From: Hirundichthys speculiger
Taxonomy: Eukaryota; Chordata; Actinopteri; Beloniformes; Exocoetidae
Length of the DNA: 64,000 bases
Reading direction: 5' to 3'
NCBI GenBank assembly: GCA_018398805.1
Contig: JAGFBZ010000684.1
Span: 496,001 to 560,000, forward strand
The notes under the pieces are model-generated. The model was not told where the DNA came from, made no database searches, and worked only from the letters and a program-made list of their open reading frames with translations. Below, one piece after another: positions 24,906 through 38,200 of the stretch (its first letter is position 1; each line of letters begins with the position of its first letter). The position numbers and the translations under genes were made by a program.

Positions 24906-27645
24906 TCCATCTGCCTCAAATGTGCAGTCTAAGCAAAATTCCAAACGGTCATTATGTAAAACTAATTCAATAGAATATAGAAGAATGCAGCTTAACAACA
25001 CATCAATATTGAGAATGCATATAGATGTTTCAGCCGCGGGCCTGCTCTGCCATTGAGGTCAGGGTATCTTATTTGACTCTGTGGATAAAGAAATACACAG
25101 CATCACTTACAACATACCTTCAAAGGCAGAAAAAAAACACACTGCATGCAATGTAATGCAGAAAATCACTTGTGCATTGTTCCTGCCAAATGTTCAACCC
25201 AATGACTTGGCTCCAAGAATAATATTGGGACTTTCTTAACCCCCCCGCACTGTGCGTATTACTCATGCTCAGTGGCACTTCTATGGAAGTTCTGAGTTGG
25301 CTATAACTCCGCAGGAGAAAGGGCACTTTTGCACAGACAACAGCGACGGCTTCAAAAAGAATGGCTAATGCTCTTGTCCCACATTCAGTGCACTGACAGA
25401 TTCTCCTACAAGGCAAGGGGAAGGAAAAAGGCTCCAGATCTGTGCGAGCGCAGCCCACCGCGCACACGCGCGACTCTCACGGGCGTTCGAGTATCCTCGC
25501 TGGATGGATGGAGCATCGCAAATGGGAGAATGACATTAATAAATTCAGGGATGTGGGACAAGAGAAAGTTGCGGAAGGTTCCATTAAATAAATATAAGTG
25601 GCTATTTATGGAAGAGCGCCGAGCTCCTTAGTCTGTGTTTCATGTGATAAGATGGAACGTGAAAGGCTCCTCATTCAATTATCATTGTGGATTCATAAAG
25701 GCAAAAAAAAAAAAAAAACACTCGTTTTTGTAATAACAGCTGCACTGGCTGCGTCGTCTCCTCTGTGGTACGTCTCCATGTTTGCAAAAAAGGTAAACGT
25801 GCTCTCTCTCTCTACCAGACACACTCCAGCCACCGCCACCTCCCGTGGGACACATTAGCAAAGTAGAAACATCCAGTTTGTCACTTAATAAAAGGCCCCA
25901 CTCAAACAGATGGCTTTGTTTAAGCCCCCCCCCCACCCCCAACTCTTTAAAAGCTGGAACTGCGTTGCTGCTGTGGCAAAGCAGACGCATGAAAGCCCAC
26001 CCTCCTTTGAACTGGGAACCAAATAGAAGGGAACATATAAATATTGAATTGTGCCACTGTCGATGTGAGACCATCTGCTTTTGAGAGGAAAAATAATATA
26101 AATATATATATATATAAAAAGATGGTGAGCAGGAGGAGGAAAGCACGAGATCTTCCTGTCAGTTATTCTGAACATCTGGGCTGAGGTTGTCACCCGCCAC
26201 GACAAAACAATCCAGAAGCTTTGCTTCGAGTAGGACTTCATTTTAATTTTCATTTGTCGATGAATTTATTTCATCTGTGCATAAATGCAAAAAAAAAAAA
26301 AAAAGAAAAAAAAAAGCTGGGGACAATTTGTGTGTTACCATTTGAGCCAAATAAAAGATAGCCAAGCAGAAAATATGAAATTTAGATTTATTAGTTTGCC
26401 CTGTTTGTTTTTCTTTCCAACATCTCGAACAAAAAAACAAAAAAGAATATAGATAAGTTATTCTAATTGTGTAGGGTTACTCCGTTTGGTAGTCAGTGCA
26501 GTCTATTTGCAAAAAGTTAATTATCTGATAGGATAGGCAGCAGTGGCCACGAACACAGAAAGCCATTTGTTCATTCTGTTATCCACCAGGCAATGGAACG
26601 ATTCATTAAATGGCAGGGCTCGAGCAAAACGGCCAGTAGTTATCGTGTTGAGGCTGCGCCGACTTGAAAAGATGTGAAAAATGGCATAAGTGATAAACAG
26701 CCTTTGACCATGTTAGATGATTGCAAATGTAATATGTATGAACAGTGAAAAAAACATGCCTGTGATTCTGATTCTTCTACCACACACATGATGTGAGTGT
26801 GTGAGTGTTTATGTGTGTGTGTGTGTTTGAGCGAGATTGATTGGAAACATCACCATGACCGCACGGCTAGATGAAAATTTCAAAAGCTTCTGGTTTTCCA
26901 CTACATGTAGCAGAAATCAAGAGTTATGGATGGGAAAAGTGGAATGGAAAATCAAATAAGCAGCATAAGCAAATGACTCTAACCAAGAGAGAATTACACT
27001 ATGCTTGGGCCTGTCCTATTTCTTTACAGCATAAACTTCATGTAATTGTCTTTGCCCTCAACCACGGAGCGGAAAAGCTTGCCTCATATTTGTCTCTGTA
27101 GGAGCAAAGATGGATTATGTAGCAAAATCATTTCACGGATTTGACATTGTATATTTAAACAGACTGTAATTTTATGGATAAGCAGTGCCAAGCCATTTCC
27201 GATGGATGCTAGTTGTCAGGCCATGAGAAGTGACACATTCCCCTGCTCTGCGTTTTCTCAGGCGCTCGCAGGCAAAGTAGCTTGAGCTTTAACAATGTTG
27301 CGAGATGACAACAGTTCAGCAGCTCTGCGATTGTTGCTAGGTTCAGCCAAGCAGGTTACAATGAGACCAAGCGTGTTTGTGTCACAATCTTAAATCACAA
27401 GGACACAAATGCAAATTCTAAATCACAAATATGCCACTGTAGGAATCCTCTGACCAAGAACTAACTGGGATTTAAAAAAAAAAAGAAAAATCCAATGATT
27501 TTTTACAGCAGGATACATGTAGAAATGAGGGAAAAAATACAATAATTTAGCTCTTTTTTATTAAAAGAGCAACAAATAGTAAAATGTGTGATTGACCCTC
27601 AAACATTGCCAACAAGGCATGCTTATATATCTACATGATACAGTA

Positions 27646-28203
27646 CAGTGGTACCTCTACTTACAAACGTATATATTAATGAAATTTCCAGCTAACGAAA
27701 GGCCTTTTCAGGAAAAATATTGCATCCATATACGAAAGAAATTCCAGGTTACGAAAGCGAAAATTTTCAAAATACACGCTGCCACTCGCAGCTTCCAGAG
27801 TTTACCGAACGTAAACATACTTGTCGGCTCCTGTATCTTGGTTTGAAAGTGGTGCGTCCGAGCTGCTCTGCTATTGGCTATTGCTCATTGCTCAGCATCT
27901 TCCAAGCATCCCATTGGCTAGGAGGGTCCCTTGTCTGTATGAGCGTAACCCAGCAACCAAGGTAGACGCACAATTTCTATTCTTTAATCTACTGTATTCC
28001 TTGTTCTTTATTCTTTACATTAGTATAATTGTGCAATAATCTAATTCTAACATGTATTTCATACATGTATTATTTATAATTTATAATGGGCGCCTTGAAA
28101 TGGATTAGGCCATTATAGGGTAAAATGCGTTTCTAATTACGAAATTTTCTGTTTACGAAACAACTTTCAGAACGAATTAATTTCGTAAGTTGAGGTACCA
28201 CTG
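27646..28203 (+). mobile_element. Second Tigger-like family, copy A
   Basis: The ends are CAGTGGTACCTCTACTTAC and the inverted GTTGAGGTACCACTG, with TA on both sides (27644-27645, 28204-28205). The termini and TA duplication fit a Tc1/mariner (Tigger-type) element. No intact transposase is visible. Its interior (for example CAGAGTTTACCGAACGTAAA, about 27796-27815) is shared with the inverted copy at 39554-39875. Confidence 0.8.
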
Positions 28204-28651
28204 TACAACATATTTTCGTGTTGTATAATCGTGTCACAACGCTTTTGCCTTTGTGATCATGCCAGCTGTCCACATTTTAATTTCGATTATTATTCTTGAT
28301 GCTACCGTTTCATTGCGTCTGGAAATGATTTTGTTTTACATTAACAGGACACATTAGCTGCATCACAGGGGACTGTTTTTTTTGTCAGTCACACCTTATT
28401 AATATGCCCTAAAACCCCGACGATAACAGCAGAACACACGTGTGTGTGTTGCTATATGTTTGAGAGTTACAGGTAGGAAACAAATGGGGGCTGGAGGGGA
28501 GGGGGGGTGCACAGAGTAGTGTTCACCACAGGAGCAATAACTCCCAGGGGGTGTAATTAACTTAATCAAGAAAATGAAATACTTCATATCGCTCTTACAA
28601 AACATACTTTTTGATACATGAATCATTTTTCAAAAGAAATGAGTCCCTTTC

Positions 28652-28683
28652 TGTGTGTGTGTGTGTGTTTGTGTGTGTGTGTG
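28652..28683 (+). repeat. (TG)n microsatellite
   Basis: A TG dinucleotide array interrupted once by TTTG. Similar shorter arrays occur at 26812-26826 and 62827-62844, and a CA array at 62944-62969 continues into CACG units. Confidence 0.9.
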
Positions 28684-28889
28684 CTTACTGTGAAGAGTTT
28701 GACATTTAAACACACTAAGGTGTAATCACATTCATTATGCAGTTGTGTAAAAATACAGTACACCCTCGTTCAGTTGAAAAGTTTTACCTGTCATGACATG
28801 AATAATTATCTGGTCTTCAAATGATGTAAATGCAACTGCAGATGAACAGCTACACATGACCGGCTGTATCACAGTGTCCTTGTGATCAA

Positions 28890-29260
28890 TGGAAATCAAA
28901 TTGTTTGGCTCTGGCAGAGTTATGGGTGGTGACGGTTGTTGCAGATCACTGCTGATGTTTTTCCCCTTTGACATTATATGCACACGTACCTAAATTTTCC
29001 AGACCGGCAAAATGCTAAAAAGCCTGCCTCCATAAACATCTATTCAAGGATAGTGTCTAGTGGACACAGGAAACCGAAATGTGCTATTTGGGGATGCAGC
29101 CCATCAGTTCCAGTACACTGGTGAAAATATGAAGTCCAGACTAAAAATATCGTCCAGACATCAATAAAACATGGTGGAGGCGCTATCATGCTATGGAGCC
29201 CTTTGGCTACTTCTGGTACGGGAGTTATTGGTGTGATTGTAAATGTTCATGTTCTTTTGA
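28890..29260. mobile_element. Tc1/mariner transposase fragments
   Basis: From about 28890 to 29030 the plus strand resembles the reverse complement of the 5' coding and leader part of a common fish Tc1-like element (ATCACTGCTGATGTTTTTCC, then the CCAGACCGGCAAAATGCTAA stretch). From about 29145 to 29230 the plus strand instead encodes KHGGGAIMLW, the conserved Tc1 transposase motif (usually KHGGGSIMLW). The opposite orientations show either an internal inversion or two separate insertions. Exact ends were not resolved; the following open frame (to 29592) is not a full transposase. Confidence 0.6.
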
Positions 29261-29759
29261 GGAAGATGATCAGGAGTAAATTACACCAGTTTGGTGGAGT
29301 TCAGGATACGCAGGATGACTTCAATTATAATGTGGAAAAAAGAAGAAGAAGAAAAAAAAATAAAGAAAGCCAAACCCTTCACAAGATTCATCATGGAATA
29401 TCTGCAGTTCATGTACGTCACATCTATATATCCAGATGCACTTCGATTTCACAGAATATTAGGATTTTTATTCAATTTTATTTTCATTTTTTGGATCCCA
29501 GACCAAAAAAAAAATGTGTGTATTCCTCTAAATGTGGAGTCTCCTTTGGGCATAAGACTGTTCAAGAACTGATGATGTGGCCTTTAGACTGATGGGACTT
29601 AGTTGTGCTTCCTTCTTAGTTATTTTCACTTGTTGCCAAATGGAGCCTCGGTTGACGGAGTAAAAGGGCACAAAGGTGTCAGCCTCAAGAGCAAATGTTT
29701 GCCAAGAACATAGAGCTTCAGTTCACTGGAGGACTGGATGTAAAGTTTCTGTGTGTATA

Positions 29760-30404
29760 CAGTGATCCCTTGCCAATTTGCGGTTTAAGTTCCGCAGTTT
29801 TAGTTATTCGCAGAATTTTCAGAAATATATTATATAATTTAAAAAAAATTTTTAAAAATTGCATAAACATCACAGGATGTTGTGCGCATTCTCTCACAGT
29901 GAAGAAATGCTGTGAGCCAGCCTGGCCCCTTTAAGAAGGTGGCCTTATGGGTAATGATGTGGCCTTATGGGTAATGGAGTGTGTGTGTCGTGGTCCGGCA
30001 GAAGAAAACGGGATTAGATGAAAAGTGGAGTTAGCATAAACAGCAGCCCAGCGTGTATAGATTTACATTCTCTGTTAACCTAGAGGAGCCCAACAATACA
30101 ACCTGTGTAATGTTACGAGTTCCTGCAGTGCCAGAATAAAGTGCTTTCTTTTGTTGTTGTTAGCGTGTTAGCCACTAATTACGAGCCAAAAATAGCACAA
30201 TACCAGCGGTTTCTTTACTACGGTTCAGAGACCAGAGGCTGTGAAGGTAACAGAAAGACCACAGTTGAGCCTTTATCTTGTTTCGCTGCAGTGCCTCGCT
30301 ACTTTTTGGGGGTTTTTTTAAACACATTATTGAGGATCGGGGGGCTCCGGCTCCAGTTCGCGGATTTTGATTTCCACCGGGGGGGGGGGAAATAAGGGAT
30401 ACTG
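29760..30404 (-). mobile_element. Tigger/pogo-like DNA transposon, copy 2 (empty site)
   Basis: Inverted relative to the copy at 19004-20125. The left end is CAGTGATCCCTTGCCAATTTG; the right end AATAAGGGATACTG has lost one base. TA flanks both sides (29758-29759, 30405-30406). Apart from small indels it aligns with copy 1 along its length but has no nested element. Both copies share an open frame containing NYEPKIAQYQRFLYYGSETR; I take this as repeat similarity, not a gene. Confidence 0.8.
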
Positions 30405-32548
30405 TAAAAGGTTTGAGGGCACAAGTATGCAAGCAGAAGTACTGTACAGATTATATTTTTAAATGTGGGGATGAACAATATGCTTGTGATCACATTTCAG
30501 CCAGTGGAGGGACCGAAATTTCTTTGTTAAAACATAGAAGAAAAAAAAACAACAACAACTATTGATCTGCAACTCATTTTTCACACTTAACTGTATTGTT
30601 CTGGAGGAAAAGCTGGAAGGATGGGCTTTTAGTGTTGAGTTGGGAATCTGCAGGTTAAAGATTGCAAATGACACTGGCACCAGCTGTTCTCTTAATGTAA
30701 TGACTTTGTTCTTCTCCACACATGCACTGAAATCCAGACAACGCGGTGATCGTTAACGGGAATATTTGAGCAGATCTGGTGCACTTAGGCACAGAGTGGA
30801 AGGTTCTTCAGCTTGAAGGGAATCAAACTTCAGGCGTTCAACTATACCTGTGAATTACATTAACTCGCCCTGAGCTCTACGAGGTGAATAGAAGTTGAAT
30901 ACAGCTTGTCAATCAGTTTCCCGTCAACGCTTCATTCACACGTTCGTCACCGCCACAGACGCTCGTCCCACTCGTCTCTCCTGCTCACCCTTGTCTGTCA
31001 GCGTCGTCATTACCTTTCATGTGATTCAGTGAACCACCTTAATGATGCACGGTTTAACGTTAAGAAACGACCTACGCACCCAACAGAAAAATGCTGCATT
31101 ATTTCCATCTGTGAAAACAAAAAAAGGCTCTAAAATGATTATTTGAAACACATCTGTGCAGTGGAAAGTAAATTCTCCTCTGTGTGTTTTTTTCAGAGTT
31201 AATATTTTTCCAGCTTGCTACCATGCATCATAGAGCAACAGGTGCGAAGGCATCATCAGACTTCGCGTCACCCTTTTGCGTCTTTTTTTTTTTCAACATA
31301 AATGGAAAGTATAATGTGAGGAGGGTTGGAGACACTGGAGGGGCTGAGAGTGGACACGCACCTAAAACCAATTTCCCTCCCTTCCCTTCTTCTCCACTGA
31401 ATTTGTCAGGAGGGACAACAAGTCCAGATTAATTAGATTCCATTTTGTGGTCATCTTCGTTTTTTCTCCTTCCATGACTCCTCTTTTTCTTTGTCTTGCC
31501 TACAGTCCTTACAGCCATCCCAGGACCATTTATCACGTCGCCATCTCGACAGTGCCTTCCTCTTTCCTTGCTGGGAAGCCATTAGAGCATCTCTGCATCA
31601 TGGCAGCCAGATTGCATTCCTGTCCCTGCTTGCAACATTTATCATCTTTTGTCCTAACTTTTTTTTTATCTGCCCCTACTCTGTGTGAAACCCTATCACC
31701 AATGTGTAATATAATGAAACACTGAGAGGTGAGGCTCAAGTAAATAACCTAATTAAACTTAGCAAACAGGGACAAAGGGGGGAGGAAAAAAAAAAAGGCA
31801 CCAAAGACCTATGTGAGAACGCCAGAGGAGGAACACACACAGATGGCAGTGAGGAAGTCGAAGCAGCGATGTGGCAGGGTGCCCGTACCACCTTCTCATC
31901 CTTGTATTTATAGTACTCTTAGCAGTGCTGTTTACCTAGAAATGTGTCCTTTTCACATGATTTGAATCTACAGGGTTGAACAATTTAGACATATACTGAC
32001 AAAAGCGCTAATTAGGCGTCAAGAAATGAGGTTTTGCAAGACAATAAATGCCTCTACAAAATGAGGAAATACATTTATGAACCCCAAAGCAGTCAGTTAT
32101 AGCTCCTGCGAGAAAATCCATCCCTGGCTCTCGCTCCCTTTTCATCCTTTCTAAATCTTTCTTTTTAAAGCCAACTCTGATTGGTCTCATTAAGGACAAA
32201 ACGAGGAATACAATACGTCATAATTATTGGAGCACCCCTGCAAACAATATTGAGTCAATGCAATAAAATGTCAGGAGGGTATTAGCGAGCAATTATTAAT
32301 CCAATTCAAGCTGGGGTGGACGATTTAATTATCAGCTGATCGATATTTCTAGATCTTGTACAGATGTAGAGCGATGACTGAGTGGACAGACCGGCGCTCC
32401 AGGAAGCTCTGTATAGAGGGGACAGAAGGGGGCAGCAGTAAACGTGGACACGCTCGCTCTCTTTCATGGCCAAGGGTGCTCGCATCTTTGAGTCAAGAAC
32501 AAAAGATTCATTTCACAGCAGAATTTGGCAACAGATGTAGCTTAGTCA

Positions 32549-32606
32549 AGGGTATCCAGGGTGTACCCTGCCGCTCGGCCGATGACAGCTGGAGCTGGCT
32601 CTAGAT
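32549..32606 (+). repeat. LINE-2-like 3' end scrap
   Basis: The segment TCCAGGGTGTACCCTGCCGC followed by TCGGCCGATGACAGCTGGAG resembles the widespread fish LINE/SINE tail sequence (GGTGTACCCTGCC, ATGACAGCTGGGATAGGCTC). It is only about 58 bases long. Recognition is from memory of the family. Confidence 0.6.
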
Positions 32607-33944
32607 TACATGACGAAGCACACGCACAACGGATGGATATCTCAGCATGTCATATGAGTAACAAGAGAAGGAAAAGACGGCAGGGGAGAATAAAAACTGA
32701 ATGTATCTATAATATCAAGCTTTGGTCTTTTATGCAGCTGTTATAATGTGACTTTAATTTCTGGTGAGCTGGATCATATATTTAATTCTAAAGCTTTTAA
32801 TTAAAGAGACATTAATGACAGATGAGGCTCTCTATTATTACATCCCTGCTGTTGTACATTAACAAAGCAAAAATAATAATAAGAATCATCATAATGCATC
32901 ATCCAGGAGGAATGTATGGATGGCATGGAGCTGGGCTGGCTACCTTTATCAGTCATTTGTTGTAATATTCTGGCCATTCCCTGTAATATTGCTTACTTTC
33001 TGTTGGTACTCTGTGTTCTCAGTGCAGCCTAAATAATTACTCTCATTGTACCTGAAACAAACCATCTCAAATAATGTCAGTCAGAGCTTTGTGTGTGTGA
33101 TGAAACAAAATGAATGCTGTGTAACAGGCGCTTGTGGCTTTCAAAGATGCAACACAATGAGGCATGGCAAGACAAAAGTGGCTGTCTGCCATGAGACAGC
33201 AATCATCTGAGATAAGAATACCCTCTCATGGTTCTGTTTGCTTTTCTGTTTGCTGTTATTGTGACTCTCGCCGCCATCCCTGAATTGCTTTAGTCACTAT
33301 GCAACCAATTGATTACAAGAAAAGATGTCTGGTTGTTGGCCATGTTTACCATTTGTTTGCCTCACCGCTGCAGTGGATTTTACAGAAAGCAGAATTTTTC
33401 AACAAACTCGTTCTTAGCTTCATTTCATTTCCCGTTTAATGCTTCCTTTTGAACCAGTGTCCAGTCCCAGGTGCTGCTGATTTTGTGCATAAATAAAGAA
33501 ACTAATTTAATGAAAGTGTGTTTGCAGAGCTGACTCTCAAATTTGATGTTGGGTGGAAGATGTATTCAAATACATTAACTTTTCATTTAAAGGTTAATTT
33601 TTCAATCCAAATGTGCCTGTTTAATTTTGACTTTCATAACAAAAATTAGAGTAAAAAGCTTTAATATATTCAAAAAGACGTTTTTTAATAGGGCATAAGG
33701 TCATCAGCACTTGGCTTCCTCAGAATTACTTTTTTTAAGTGATCTTTGGGTTTTAAAAGAGGAAAATATAAAAAAAATAATATCCAAGAAATCTCTGGAA
33801 ATAATATTAGCCTTCGTTTTCCTTCATAAAAATGAATATATTTGAAAGTCAGTCCAGTCAGTCATTTTTTCTTTATGTGCTTGGGAGCTCCTTCTCTTCA
33901 ATGATTCTCTCCTAACCTCTCTAATAAATGCTCCCTTCCTAACA

Positions 33945-34360
33945 GTAGCGCCTCCAGGACTCTGGCAAGATCTAAAGAAAGCTCACCCAAAGACTGTACA
34001 TATGTAATTGGACCAAGTCTCCGGTCACATGACCCACAGGTTTGTACAGAGAGCTTTTGAAGCCTCTTTTTGTCCGAACTGTGCAACACCCCGTGGCTCC
34101 GTTGATGACCTCCATGCGTCGAGGCGTCCTGGCTTCCCGCGCTCCGCGAGCGGCTCGGCTCCTTCAGCCTGCCGGTGGGGGACAGCAGGTGGGACAGCAG
34201 GAGGACGCCTGGCGGGGCACCAGACACCGCTAGGCCGAAGGAGCCGCTGAGCGCTGGAGGCCGGGACCTCTCATCAGAGCTCATCCACCGAGAGCCAGGG
34301 ATCATTTCAGGACTCTTCCAAGCAGCCGCCTCAGATGCTGTTTTGGTGGCTACATGAAAT
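33945..34360. other. CpG-rich block of unknown nature
   Basis: A GC- and CpG-rich block, densest from about 34080 to 34290, stands out from AT-rich flanks. A 135-codon open frame covers the minus strand (34305-33898) and shorter frames cover the plus strand. I do not recognise any of the translations. A donor-like GAG|GTAAGA lies at about 34515-34523 on the plus strand. It could be a small CpG island with an alternative promoter or first exon, a decayed retrocopy, or chance. No function is assigned. Confidence 0.3.
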
Positions 34361-35010
34361 GACTGCTGCTGTTAGCACGGCTAAGCTGAGCTGAGCTGAG
34401 TCTCCAGAACCTTTCAACCACTGCCAGCCACGGTGGTCTGTGTAAATATCCATAAACTTTGGGGTTCATAACAGATGCCCCCTGGTTGGGTTCAACTGTC
34501 CATGAACATGTTGCTGAGGTAAGAACTGTCTTTTCCTGATCATCTGATCAGTGACGTTGTTTGACAGGATTAGACACCCATGATCTGTGACATCATGGGT
34601 CTCTATGATTTGGGCGAGCAAATGTTTTGCTTTTAACTGAGATCTAAGACAAACCTGGACTTGATATTAACTGAAATGTGCCCTGAAAACATTTACCACG
34701 CTGCAACATTTTTAAACAGTTCTTTCTTTGGCATTTTGCTACCTGCTAATTGAGCACTTTCTCCTGAACGCTCCCATTTTCCTCCTGTTGGACTTGGCTT
34801 GATTTGGCCAAAGACATAACCGAGGGTGTCCCTGTAGGATTTAAAACTTTCTGTGTAGACATCTCCATTTATAACAGTAATGTAGAAAAAGTATTGAAAT
34901 AAATACTGCTTTAAAATGAGAGACAGGAAAAAAAAATGCTACGCGATATACTTTTTGTAACCAAATAGATGCAGGGAAAAAGTGAAAAGGAGAGACTCTT
35001 ATCATTTTTA

Positions 35011-35033
35011 CCCCCCCCCCCCCCCCCCCCCCC
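35011..35033 (+). repeat. C23 homopolymer
   Basis: A run of 23 C, equivalent to G23 on the ptprd sense strand. Length is likely variable or uncertain. Confidence 0.95.
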
Positions 35034-35267
35034 TTCGCTGAGGAGAGTGGGAAAATCTCATTTGGAGAGTGTACTTAAAGAAATCCGTGTGGGCACAAAT
35101 CCTGACATCATCTAGTATGCTTTGTGCTCTCCTGTACTAACACGGACAGGGATATGTGTGCGAAAAAAAACAAAAAACAGAATGAGATTAAACTTATGGG
35201 GAATAAAGTTGGTGATGAAATATGTTGGGCTGCCTCCACAGGGAAATATTTTATGGGAGGAAGGAAA

Positions 35268-35286
35268 ATATATATATATATATATA
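35268..35286 (+). repeat. (TA)n microsatellite
   Basis: An AT alternation of about nine units. A similar one lies at about 26100-26116. An AATG tetranucleotide array of five units lies at 41401-41420, inside the THAP element. Confidence 0.85.
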
Positions 35287-38200
35287 ATGCATTGCCTTTT
35301 GAGGCAAATGAACACTTATGATTGTGCCATCAACTACCTCACTGTTGTACATTAATTATCTTCAGTTAACCTAAAACAAACTTCATCATGGCTCAAGTTA
35401 TGGAGGTGCGCGAGGCAATCAATTATTTGATGAGAGAATGATGAATAGCATAATGGCACCAAGGGGGTATTAAAATAAAGGGAAATGGTCTCTTTGTGGA
35501 TGTTATGATGGATTCTGTCTAAACACCTCATAAATGTCCCGGGAGCCTCCAGTAATGGCGTGTGGGAGAACACATATTCCATGTTCCATGATGTGACAGG
35601 ATGGGCACTTAGAGTGCTGTACCATTAGAAACAAGGGGCTGGCTCGGTTTCAACTTGAAAAGCCTGTGGGTTTGGCTGTGGCATGAGAGCACTTTCACCC
35701 CTCAATAGAAGCTTTCACTCTCATTTGCCATAACTAATAAACCACACTAAAGCCGTGTGTCACAATAAATCTCAGCCCTCAAATGGCATGACTCATTTGA
35801 TGGCGAGGAGAAGCCAAAGAGAGAGGCAGACTAAGTTGCAGGGTGTGCGAGTTAATGAGCGAGCATGCATACAAACAAGGGAGAGGGCGGAGTGACACGA
35901 GAGTGACAGATGCAGTGTGTGAGAGAGTAGTAGGTGAGGAAAATGACTCTCCAAAGACAGACTTTGAACACTCACTCCATCACTCGACCAAATGTAAATC
36001 AGCTGTGACAGGAGCAGCTTAGGGCATAAAGATTTCCCAATCCGCGTTAAGCACTGGCGAATGCTTTAAGGTAAGAAGGTGGGGATGTACGTTCTCTGGC
36101 GAGGACTGAGAGACGGCCTCGAGGCAATCCATGGAGATGAATGGTTTAGACCATTAACCCCGCTGAAGAATCTCAACATACCCCATAGGCACACAAACGT
36201 ACTGAGCTGAGATCAGTGCAGTGCGTCGCCCTCTCAGAACCCCCGGAGTGAGATGTACGAGCACAGATGCATCGGTTCTGACGCAGGGAATACTAAAAGG
36301 CTCTTTCAGTCACACACTTGTATGCTATGCTACGTACATGCACGCACACGCACGCACTGAGAAGTAATGGATCCGAGTTGTTCCTTCAACCAAATGAATG
36401 GAGTTGGTCATTCAAAGTAGAATTTTTCTCATTTATTTGCAAGGGGATAAATCGATCATCGGCCTCCATGAAAGCTCTGTCATACTGTAAATGGAATTTT
36501 TGCCTCCCTGTGGATTTAAATGAGCCTGTTCTTACTGTATACAAAAAGACAGGTTACCGGAATTATTAGAAAGCGATTGCTGCACATTTGAGGTATGTGT
36601 CTGACGTAATCGTGGGCCGCCTTGGTGGTATGCAATTAACTGATAAGCCGTTCAAGTAAAGCAGGCAGAGCAGAGCTTTAGTTTAAAGCTTTGCATTAAA
36701 TGACCATTTATTTTGGGGTTCCTGCATGACAGAATCGGGACATAAATCATCTGCCAGTGCAAGACTGCTGTGATGCAAATAGGCTTAACAGACAATAATC
36801 ACTTGGAGTATATTTAATTGGGAACATCATGGCTGACATCCATGGACCTCTTCTGTATATTAAAACATCTTTATCCCTCTTTAAGCTTCTTGTTCTATAA
36901 TGATTTCCAGTTAACGGTCCTGCTTCCAAAAAGGAAAAAAAAAAGCTAATGCTGTGGTAGCGGTGATTTGCAGATCAATTTATTTAAATGAAAACAGCAA
37001 CATGTTTCGAAACTTGGGACAGGGCCGACAGAATTTACTTCAGAAGTAAAACCGTCTGTGGTGCATGATGTCAAGATTCCCTCCGTTTGCCAGGTTTCGG
37101 CGCAACATACATGCATGCTGCCGTGCATGCTTCCATCCAGATGAGGTCTTTTGCAGGAAAGGCAGCGATAATTTTCAGCAGGATAAAGCTAAACCACAGG
37201 CATATTATAACAGCATGACTTCACGGTGCAATGTCCAAGTGCTTAACTGCAGTCCAGACTTGTCACTGAGTAATAAACTCATAACATATAACACTTTGCA
37301 CATTATTAAAAAAATGCATTCCTTTAGCCAAAAAACAAAAAGGAAACATTTTCTGCTCGCATAAATGTTGCAGTATGTTGTTAAAAGGCTCTCACAAAGA
37401 TGAACTTTACTCTTATTCTAATGTTATTCTAATAATATCTTATATCTTCCATCTAACTTTGTCTGGACTTATTTCATTTGACTTTTTTGGAAAGGTGCTC
37501 GTAGAATACTGCACGTGCAGATGATCTCTCGCCTTTCATTGTTCACGCTTCGCTGAAACATCATCTGCGCAGCAAATGCACACATATTTCAGACTTGACT
37601 GGCCAAGTAATCCCATTGCAGCAGCTACAGCATAAATCTATTAATTGCACTGTCACCGTGGCAATGTCACGAAACACCTGCATTTTTTAGCGGTTCACTT
37701 GGCGCGGTGTGTGAAGGGTGATCGGTTTGAGTGCGTGCGCCAGCAAGGCCAGGATCAGGCCAAATTTAAGCCCGGCAGATGCAAAACAGCTGGCATTGTG
37801 CTCGGCTTCGCCGGCTGATCCCAGCTTGGAAGACAATGGGGCGAGGTACCCTTCACGTGCCTCTGCATGGCAGTAAGGCAGAGGATCCAGAAGTGTGAGC
37901 GTTAACACGGTCCAGTATTGTTTTCCCGGCACCTTAAATGCTCCGAGGATGAATAGGGAGGTGACAGGCCGACTGAAATTAATACCATTTCACACTGACA
38001 GTTCTTTCGTGTAGAGGTATTCAATTATATGGATTGAGACAAAACACATCTTTGGAGTTTGTTGATCGCCACTCGAGTGGATTTTGATTTTCCACGACGG
38101 TGCTTTTGTTCTGTCAATATTCCCGCGTCAAGAAGTGAAGGCTAGGACATGCTTAAATTGCTCCACCATTTTCAAGTGACTTACGTCTTAAGTGCACTTA

